Of a stretch of 6,288 nt of DNA, positions 1 through 4,588 are shown piece by piece. Where the stretch lies: contig NZ_JABBDR010000208.1 of NCBI RefSeq assembly GCF_018854495.1, positions 1 to 6,288 of the forward strand. The letters are read 5' to 3'. Every line of letters starts with the position of its first letter. The stretch's first letter is position 1. A program made the translations under genes and the position numbers. The notes under the pieces were generated by a model. The model saw only the letters and a list, made by a program, of their open reading frames with translations, did not search any database and had not been told where the DNA came from. Origin of the DNA: Acidithiobacillus ferruginosus. GTDB lineage: Bacteria > Pseudomonadota > Gammaproteobacteria > Acidithiobacillales > Acidithiobacillaceae.

Positions 1-511
1 AGAGGGCGGCAGTCCGGGCTTCAATGGAAAATCCGAGCTGCCCCGCCAGTCGGGCGGCGCGGAAAACGCGCAAAGGGTCCTCGCCGAAACTATCCGCCGA
101 CACCACACGCAGCCGCCGGGCGTGAAGGTCGTCCACACCGCCAAAGTGGTCCAGCAGACGCTGCGTCCGCCAGTCCCAGACCAGGGCGTTGACTGAAAAA
201 TCCCGCCGCTGTGCGGCGATCTCCCAGGGCAGGTGGGGGTCGATACGCCCGCCTTGGGCCTGGGGCAGGGCAATCTCCGCACCCGCTACCACCCACACTG
301 CACAGCGGCCGCCTACCCGATGGGCGCCAAAAGGCATCAGACACTCGCCCAGGCGTGCCTCGCTCAACCCGTGAATTTCCAGATCCCAGTCGTGGGCGGC
401 CATACCCAGCAGCGCATCCCGCGGCGTGCCGCCCACCACCAGGACTTCTGCCCCGGCCCGCTGCAGGGCGGTGAGAACGGGTGTCAGCGCGGCAGGTGGT
501 TCGAGGAGCAT
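1..511 (-). CDS. cca: CCA-adding enzyme / poly(A) polymerase family nucleotidyltransferase, N-terminal part
   Basis: This is the first 170 codons of a class II tRNA nucleotidyltransferase (adds or repairs the 3' CCA of tRNA from CTP and ATP); the rest lies beyond the left edge. Visible motifs in order are the nucleotide-binding GGTPRD (residues 27-32), the metal-binding pair D41-W-D43 in HDWDLEIHG, RRDFSVNAL (102-110), DHFGGVDDL (121-129), and the EDPLRVFRAARL helix (144-155). A third acidic residue is plausibly E79 in EIALP. The ATG at 511 follows the acyl-CoA ligase stop by 5 nt and has an AAGGG ribosome site 9 nt upstream inside the ligase's last codons, so coupling is likely. The stretch between ALP and RRD is short, and the Arg usual after ALP is Gln. 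A poly(A) polymerase or a CCA-only/A-only variant cannot be excluded from the N-terminus, so the cca name is a family-level call. Confidence 0.85.
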   Translation of the reverse strand, partial: MLLEPPAALTPVLTALQRAGAEVLVVGGTPRDALLGMAAHDWDLEIHGLSEARLGECLMPFGAHRVGGRCAVWVVAGAEIALPQAQGGRIDPHLPWEIAAQRRDFSVNALVWDWRTQRLLDHFGGVDDLHARRLRVVSADSFGEDPLRVFRAARLAGQLGFSIEARTAAL

Positions 512-516
512 GGTGA

Positions 517-2259
517 TCAGCCCTTGCCGCTGCCCATTTGCGTCAGGAGAGCGGCGTAACGCTCGGCGACGACGCGCCGTTTCACTTTGAGGGTGGGTGT
601 CAGTGCGCCATTGGTTTCACTCAGTGCTTCCGGCAGCAGAGCGAAACGCTTCACCTGTTCATGGGAGGGCAGGTCGGCGAGGGCGGTCGCGATGGCCTTA
701 TGGATGGCTTTGCGGGTAGCGGCTTCGTCCGGGTGGTCACCGACACGCGCCTTGAGGACCTCCTGATTGGGAAAAATGAGCGCCACAAGATAGGGCATTC
801 GGTCACCGAAGACGACGGCCTGTTCGATCAGCGCTTGTGCCATCAGCCGCATCTCGATTTTTTGCGGCGGAATATTCTCGCCGGCGGAGTTGACGATCAG
901 GTCTTTCTTGCGGTCGCTGATCCGCAGGTAACCGTCCGGGTCCAGACTGCCCACGTCGCCGGTGTGCAACCAGCCGTCTGCCAGTGCCTCGCCCGTCGCG
1001 CTCTCGTTGTTCCAGTAGCCCAGCATGACGGACGGGCCGCGCACCAGGATTTCGCCATCTGCGGCCATACGCCCCTCGAGATTCGGCAGGAACCGCCCCA
1101 CGGTTCCCGGACGAATGGCTTCCAGTGGATTGGCGGCGATCACCGGACTCGCTTCGGTCATGCCGTACCCTTCCACAATGGGCAATCCCAGGTCGATGAA
1201 GAAGCGGGTGATCCCGGCGTCCAGCGGCGCGCCGCCGGAGACGAAGAAGCGCAGGCGCCCGCCTAGTTTTCTGCGGAGACTGCGGATCAGCAGGCGGCGG
1301 GTAAGGGAACGTTGCCAGCGCTTCGCCGGACGTCCCTGTGGATCGAGCCCTGCCCCCCGGCGCAGAAAACGCCCGAGCAGGCCCGGTCGGTCTTCGATAC
1401 CTCGTCGTACCCGGCCATAGAGTAGTTGAAAAACGCGTGGCACGGCGACCACGATGTTCGGATGCGACGTTGCCATGTCGCGGAGGACGGTGTCCGGGCG
1501 CTCCGCGTAGGCTACTTCCAGGCCCAGCAGGTAGGCGCCGAAATGCCCGGTACCGCGTTCAAAGACATGGGACAGAGGCAGTATGGAAAGCAGGCGTTGT
1601 CCAGCATGTAACGGTACCAGCGGCAGAAAGCCTTCGATGTTGCTGAGGATGTTGCCGTGACTGAGCATAACGCCCTTGGGCCAACCGGTCGTCCCAGAAG
1701 TGTAGACGATGGTTGCGGTTTGCTGGCGCTGCAGACCCGCCAGATGTTCTTCCAGCCCGCTATCCGGTATGGTTGCTCCCTCGTTCTCCAGTGCCGCCCA
1801 ATGGCGCAGACCGGCGTTCTGCGCGGCCGTCGCGTCGCGCAGCAGAATACGGTCATCGGCCACGCCCCAGCCCCCCTCGCCCCCCAGTCGTTGCCACTCC
1901 TCGGCGCCTTCCAGCAGCATCAATCCGGCGCCGCTGTCACCCAGTACAAAGTGAATCTCGCGCGGGCTGAATGTCGGGTAGAGAGGGACGGTAATGGCGC
2001 CAACGCTGAGGATGGCAAAATCCATGATGGCCCAGTCCACGGAGTTGGGGGCCATCAGAATGACCCGCTCGCCCCGGCGCACCCCCAGGTGCAGAAGTCC
2101 CCGTGCCCGCGCCCGTACATGTCCGGCGAAGGCTGCTGCGGTCATCGGCTGAAAAACATCGTCTTGTCGTTGCAGGGCGATGGTCCCGCCGGGAGCCCGG
2201 GCACAGCGTGCGAAGAGGCCCTCGGGGAGGCTCTGGAAATGGCCGAGATCGATGTTCAT
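517..2259 (-). CDS. Long-chain fatty acid-CoA ligase (AMP-forming acyl-CoA synthetase)
   Basis: A complete 580-residue member of the ANL adenylating superfamily, of the long-chain acyl-CoA synthetase type. It should activate a fatty acid with ATP to acyl-AMP and then transfer it to CoA, acting in the cytosol or at the inner membrane face. The ATP-binding loop YTSGTTGWPKG spans residues 186-196, and the aromatic/adenine motif GYGMTEASP spans 364-372. The ATP ribose-binding aspartate is D435 in LHTGD. The hinge DRKKDLIVNSAGENIPP follows at 449-465, and the C-terminal catalytic lysine is probably K558 in LTPTLKVKR. No signal peptide or clear membrane span is seen. The ATG at 2259 comes one base after the sspA stop (TGA-C-ATG), without a strong ribosome site of its own beyond GAGAAGG about 12 nt away, suggesting re-initiation. 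Exact chain-length specificity cannot be read from sequence; the family call is firm. Confidence 0.93.
   Translation of the reverse strand: MNIDLGHFQSLPEGLFARCARAPGGTIALQRQDDVFQPMTAAAFAGHVRARARGLLHLGVRRGERVILMAPNSVDWAIMDFAILSVGAITVPLYPTFSPREIHFVLGDSGAGLMLLEGAEEWQRLGGEGGWGVADDRILLRDATAAQNAGLRHWAALENEGATIPDSGLEEHLAGLQRQQTATIVYTSGTTGWPKGVMLSHGNILSNIEGFLPLVPLHAGQRLLSILPLSHVFERGTGHFGAYLLGLEVAYAERPDTVLRDMATSHPNIVVAVPRVFQLLYGRVRRGIEDRPGLLGRFLRRGAGLDPQGRPAKRWQRSLTRRLLIRSLRRKLGGRLRFFVSGGAPLDAGITRFFIDLGLPIVEGYGMTEASPVIAANPLEAIRPGTVGRFLPNLEGRMAADGEILVRGPSVMLGYWNNESATGEALADGWLHTGDVGSLDPDGYLRISDRKKDLIVNSAGENIPPQKIEMRLMAQALIEQAVVFGDRMPYLVALIFPNQEVLKARVGDHPDEAATRKAIHKAIATALADLPSHEQVKRFALLPEALSETNGALTPTLKVKRRVVAERYAALLTQMGSGKG
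521..525 (-). promoter_or_regulatory. Ribosome binding site of the nucleotidyltransferase gene
   Basis: AAGGG on the minus strand, 9 nt before the ATG at 511. It sits within the last codons of the upstream acyl-CoA ligase. It fixes the start of the nucleotidyltransferase and supports translational coupling. Confidence 0.6.
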
Positions 2260-2260
2260 G

Positions 2261-2881
2261 TCAGCGCATGGCCTTCTCGGCAGGCGTCAGGCTGCGTTTG
2301 AAGCTCTCCATGCTGAAGATGCGATCCATATAATTCTGGGTGGCACGGGCTGCGGCAGGCAGAGAGATGTCCAGTACTGGCATGCGCCACAGGAGTGGGG
2401 CGATAGCACAGTCGAGTACCGAAAGGTCATCACCAAAGAGGTAACGCTGCTGGCTGAAGATGCTGTTCAGCCCGGCGAGGGTGCTGCGAATCTGCTCCTT
2501 GGCGGTTTTGACCTGCTCGGCACCGTAGCCGGGCTGAAAGAGCGGCGCAAACCAGTCACGGTCGAAACGCAGGAGACCCAGGCGCACCTTGGCACGGGAT
2601 ATGGGGTCTACCGGAATCAGTGGCGGATGGGGGAATCGCTCGTCAAGGTACTCCATGATCAGGACCGATTCGTGAATGGCAAGATCGCGATCCACCAAGG
2701 TCGGCACCTGGTTGTAAGGATTGAGTTCCGCAAGGTCTTCGGGCCGGTTGCCGAGATCGACGTCGATGATTTGATATTCCATAGCCTTCTCTTCCAGCAC
2801 GAAACGCACACGGTGCGCGAAGACACAATCATTGCTGGAGTAGAGCGTCATGAGGGTTTTTTTGCTGCTGGGGGTGGCCAT
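2261..2881 (-). CDS. sspA: Stringent starvation protein A, RNA polymerase-associated GST-fold regulator
   Basis: A 206-residue protein with a thioredoxin-like GST N-terminal domain (about 10-85) and an all-helical GST C-terminal domain (about 92-200). SspA binds RNA polymerase, lacks GST activity in E. coli, and controls stress genes; in E. coli it supports stationary-phase acid tolerance. Diagnostic matches are NPYNQVPTLVDR (54-65), the cis-Pro P60, IMEYLDERFPHPPL (75-88), and the surface triplet P84-H85-P86 at the E. coli residue numbers that matter for its transcriptional function. The C-terminus has DCAIAPLLWRMP and a LTPAEKAMR ending. C19 replaces the GST catalytic Tyr/Ser region. The ATG at 2881 has an AAGGA site 8 nt upstream. 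The gene heads a run with the acyl-CoA ligase and nucleotidyltransferase; no sspB follows. Codons 7-9 contain a run of seven A that might be slip-prone. Confidence 0.95.
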   Translation of the reverse strand: MATPSSKKTLMTLYSSNDCVFAHRVRFVLEEKAMEYQIIDVDLGNRPEDLAELNPYNQVPTLVDRDLAIHESVLIMEYLDERFPHPPLIPVDPISRAKVRLGLLRFDRDWFAPLFQPGYGAEQVKTAKEQIRSTLAGLNSIFSQQRYLFGDDLSVLDCAIAPLLWRMPVLDISLPAAARATQNYMDRIFSMESFKRSLTPAEKAMR

Positions 2882-2889
2882 GATCTGTG

Positions 2890-2894
2890 TCCTT
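2890..2894 (-). promoter_or_regulatory. Ribosome binding site of sspA
   Basis: AAGGA on the minus strand with 8 nt to the ATG at 2881. It supports this start over the internal Met at codon 11. Confidence 0.65.
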
Positions 2895-2939
2895 GTATCG
2901 GAGAAGCCTGGTTACGATGCGACGGCCATTGAGCGATCG

Positions 2940-2970
2940 CGCATCCGGCAATTATACATAACCGGATGCG
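2940..2970. repeat. Perfect 9-bp inverted repeat with a TATAAT in its loop
   Basis: The arms CGCATCCGG (2940-2948) and CCGGATGCG (2962-2970) are perfectly complementary, separated by 13 AT-rich bases. The spacer, read on the minus strand, contains a perfect TATAAT (2956 down to 2951), pointing to sspA. A dyad framing a -10 box is what a repressor or activator operator looks like; it could also form a hairpin in a longer sspA leader. There is no T-run after either arm, so an intrinsic terminator is unlikely. No good -35 is found 16-18 bp upstream of the TATAAT. Confidence 0.6.
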
Positions 2971-3007
2971 CCTTTGGGTGGTTACCGTAGCGGCCGGCGG
3001 GAAAAAG

Positions 3008-3036
3008 CTTCTATGGCATGTGTTAACAAATGTCAA
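3008..3036 (-). promoter_or_regulatory. Candidate sigma70-type promoter for the sspA gene run
   Basis: On the minus strand, a perfect -35 TTGACA (3036-3031), a 17-bp spacer and a -10 TAGAAG (3013-3008, 4 of 6 matches). The predicted start is near 3001, giving a leader of about 120 nt that would include the inverted repeat at 2940-2970. A second TTGACA lies 14 bp further upstream (3050-3045). The TATAAT at 2956-2951 is an alternative or second -10. Prediction by eye only. Confidence 0.45.
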
Positions 3037-3043
3037 TGGAATA

Positions 3044-3072
3044 TTGTCAAGGCTGACCAGCCCCTGTAAACT
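3044..3072 (+). promoter_or_regulatory. lpxC: Candidate sigma70-type promoter for lpxC
   Basis: The -35 is TTGTCA (3044-3049, 5 of 6 matches), the spacer 17 bp, and the -10 TAAACT (3067-3072, 4 of 6). The predicted start is near 3079 and the leader is about 90 nt. The -35 lies on the same bases as a minus-strand TTGACA, so the divergent promoters are back to back. A weaker second candidate is TTGTAT (3090-3095), 17 bp, TAAAGT (3113-3118). Confidence 0.5.
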
Positions 3073-3081
3073 GCTGACCAG
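3052..3081 (+). repeat. 9-bp direct repeat GCTGACCAG, two copies 21 bp apart, over the lpxC promoter
   Basis: GCTGACCAG occurs at 3052-3060 and again at 3073-3081. The 21-bp start-to-start distance is two helical turns, so both copies face the same side of the DNA. Copy 1 lies in the spacer between the candidate -35 and -10 of lpxC, and copy 2 directly after the -10, across the predicted start. This is a plausible binding site for a regulator, but no known operator is recognised and chance is possible. Confidence 0.45.
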
Positions 3082-3137
3082 TCGGTTAGTTGTATAGAGA
3101 CAACAAAAGTTGTAAAGTAGAGATACTTATTCAGTGG

Positions 3138-3167
3138 GAGGGCGATCCCTCAGGTCGCGGAAGAAGG
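3138..3167 (+). promoter_or_regulatory. lpxC: lpxC translation initiation region: small leader hairpin and ribosome binding site
   Basis: A perfect 5-bp stem GAGGG/CCCTC with a CGAT loop spans 3138-3151. It is followed by the purine-rich ribosome site AAGAAGG at 3161-3167. The site is 2 nt from the ATG at 3170 and 5 nt from the ATG at 3173. The tandem ATGs leave the exact start uncertain by one codon. Confidence 0.5.
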
Positions 3168-3169
3168 CT

Positions 3170-4084
3170 ATGATGCGTCAGCGTACACTTAAGAACATGA
3201 TCTGGGGTACAGGAATCGGTTTGCACAGCGGCAAGAAGGTCTACATCGGCCTGCGCCCGGCACCTGTAAATACCGGGATCGTATTCCACCGCAGCGACAT
3301 CGAGGGCGGCGCCTGGATCAAAGCGGATCCGCTCCATGTGGTGGATACCCGCCTTTCCACCAATATCGGCGATGGCCATATCCGGGTCGGCACCGTTGAA
3401 CACCTGATGTCGGCCTTGGCTGGTCTTGGTATCGATAATGCCTATGTGGATCTCGATGGACCCGAAGTGCCCATCATGGACGGTAGCGCTGCGCCCTTCG
3501 TATTCCTCATCCAGTGCGCGGGGATTGAAGAGCAGAATGCCCCGAAGCGATTCATCCGCATCACCAAACCGCTCAAGGCGGAAGATGGTGACCGCTGGGT
3601 ACAACTGGAGCCATTCGAAGGCTTCAAGGTGAGTTTCGCCATCGATTTTGACCATCCGGTGATGAAAAACGGCGGTCAGGAGGTGACGGTGGACTTCGCC
3701 CGTACTTCTTACCTCAAGGAGGTGGCCCGTGCGCGAACCTTCGGCTTCATGCGCGAAGTCGAAGCGTTGCGGCGGATGGGCCTGGCTCTCGGCGGCAATC
3801 TGGACAACGCTATCGTGGTCGACGATTACCGTGTGCTCAACGAAGAAGGGCTGCGCTACACCAATGAGTTCGTGCGCCATAAGGTGCTGGATTCCATAGG
3901 TGATCTCTATCTGCTCGGACATCCGCTGGTCGGCCATTTTTCCGGACACAAGGCCGGACACGCCCTCAACAACAGTCTGTTGCGGGCGCTGCTTCTCCGT
4001 CAGGACGCCTGGGAGTTCGTGGATTACGCCGAGCGGCGTGCGCCGTTTTCCTTTGCCGACACCTTGGTGACGGCCTCCGCCTGA
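3170..4084 (+). CDS. lpxC: UDP-3-O-acyl-N-acetylglucosamine deacetylase (LpxC)
   Basis: The zinc-dependent cytosolic deacetylase that catalyses the committed step of lipid A synthesis. It is 304 residues against 305 in E. coli, with an aligned start (MMRQRTLK against MIKQRTLK), which is why 3170 is chosen over the in-frame GTG at 3134. Zinc ligands H78, H237 and D241 are present, with the catalytic base E77 (TVEHL) and H264 in KAGHALNN, each one residue below E. coli numbering because of a single-residue deletion near residue 65-72. Other family blocks are [11 protein letters not shown] (13-23), [10 protein letters not shown] (101-110), RTFGFM (189-194) and [14 protein letters not shown] (217-230). 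The E. coli Cys63 position is Ser. The C-terminus ends in a nonpolar ...TLVTASA tail, reminiscent of the E. coli tail read by FtsH; degradation control here is inference. Its last 20 codons overlap the opposite-strand DUF721 gene. Confidence 0.98.
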   Translation: MMRQRTLKNMIWGTGIGLHSGKKVYIGLRPAPVNTGIVFHRSDIEGGAWIKADPLHVVDTRLSTNIGDGHIRVGTVEHLMSALAGLGIDNAYVDLDGPEVPIMDGSAAPFVFLIQCAGIEEQNAPKRFIRITKPLKAEDGDRWVQLEPFEGFKVSFAIDFDHPVMKNGGQEVTVDFARTSYLKEVARARTFGFMREVEALRRMGLALGGNLDNAIVVDDYRVLNEEGLRYTNEFVRHKVLDSIGDLYLLGHPLVGHFSGHKAGHALNNSLLRALLLRQDAWEFVDYAERRAPFSFADTLVTASA

Positions 4085-4536
4085 AGACGGTCCATGGTGT
4101 TGGCCAGGCGCTGCAGGGCGGCGGCGATGGCTTGGGGCACCTGCCCGGTCACGGCCCGCAGCGCCTCGGGTGCCTCCGCGGAAATCTGAGGCGCCCGCTG
4201 AATTCCTGCTGACTGCGGCAGTCGGTACGACCAGGGCCGGACCGCGGCGACGATTTGCCTCGCCGACGTTTCCGGGAAACGGGCATTCCATCGTTTCAGT
4301 ATGTTTTTTTCATTTCTTCGCAGCCAGGAAATCCATACCGGGCTCTGACAAAGTACGCTCAGCACCCCCCCGGACCAGTCAACCAGCCAAGTTTGGTCCT
4401 GCGCTTCCAGTGCGAGTAATCCGTTCCAGTCGACCTGACGCTCGCGCAACAGGGCTCCGCGACGGCAGACCTCTGCGATGGGTCCGGAAGAACCTTGCGT
4501 CATGCTGCGCCAGGTGCGCCGCCGTTTATCATCCAT
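4024..4536 (-). CDS. DUF721 (DciA-family) protein
   Basis: A 170-residue protein with a DUF721-like core at about 25-100. The best-matching part is the strand-turn-helix block [17 protein letters not shown] (56-72) followed by [12 protein letters not shown] (73-84) and a short strand (QIVAAV, 94-99), which resembles the KH-like fold of the family. Family members named DciA load or assist the replicative helicase DnaB in bacteria lacking DnaC. Position between lpxC and secA, known for DUF721 genes in several gammaproteobacteria, strengthens the call. Residues 110-170 form an Ala/Gln-rich, probably helical or disordered tail. The start at ATG 4536 has no strong ribosome site; Met12 is an alternative. 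It is transcribed away from secA and converges on lpxC, overlapping its end by 61 bp (its last 20 codons). I withhold the dciA symbol because the core is divergent and helicase loading is unproven here. Confidence 0.75.
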   Translation of the reverse strand: MDDKRRRTWRSMTQGSSGPIAEVCRRGALLRERQVDWNGLLALEAQDQTWLVDWSGGVLSVLCQSPVWISWLRRNEKNILKRWNARFPETSARQIVAAVRPWSYRLPQSAGIQRAPQISAEAPEALRAVTGQVPQAIAAALQRLANTMDRLQAEAVTKVSAKENGARRSA

Positions 4537-4588
4537 AGGCTTTCATGCTACCCTGCTCGATATTTTTTACTAGGTTCGTGTACTCATC
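4537..4588. promoter_or_regulatory. Short divergent intergenic region between the DUF721 gene and secA
   Basis: Fifty-two bases must hold the leaders of both genes unless secA is read from lpxC. An AT-rich run (4560-4569) is the only promoter-like feature; GATATT at 4559-4564 could be a -10 toward secA but lacks a -35. The secA ribosome site is weak (AGG at 4572-4574, 14 nt before the ATG). No secM-like export-monitoring gene is present. Confidence 0.3.

Noticed and set aside
2857..2863. A7 run early in sspA as a programmed frameshift site
   Set aside because: In the reading frame the run does not form a standard slippery heptamer, and the downstream frame is intact SspA; at most it is a slippage-prone tract.
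538..2932. Several plus-strand open frames of 200-250 codons opposite the acyl-CoA ligase and sspA
   Set aside because: Both minus-strand genes have clear family motifs throughout; the plus-strand frames lack motifs and are composition artefacts.
2933..2940. GCGATCGC palindrome next to the inverted repeat
   Set aside because: A single 8-bp palindrome in GC-rich DNA is expected by chance and no second copy was noticed in the window.
2940..2970. REP-like element or intrinsic terminator at the inverted repeat
   Set aside because: The GCCGGATGCG half resembles enterobacterial REP sequence, but the dyad has a different layout, occurs once here, and has no T-run. It lies between divergent genes, where a terminator is not expected.
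2848..3036. A 62-codon minus-strand frame across the sspA start and upstream region
   Set aside because: It overlaps sspA in another frame, runs through the promoter and inverted repeat, and shows no ribosome site or recognisable sequence.
3134..3169. GTG at 3134 as an earlier in-frame lpxC start
   Set aside because: The 12 extra residues are absent from E. coli LpxC, the ATG at 3170 aligns with the family start, and AAGAAGG lies just before it.
3131..4291. A 386-codon open frame antisense to lpxC
   Set aside because: It is a shadow of lpxC and crosses the DUF721 gene in another frame; no family motif is visible.
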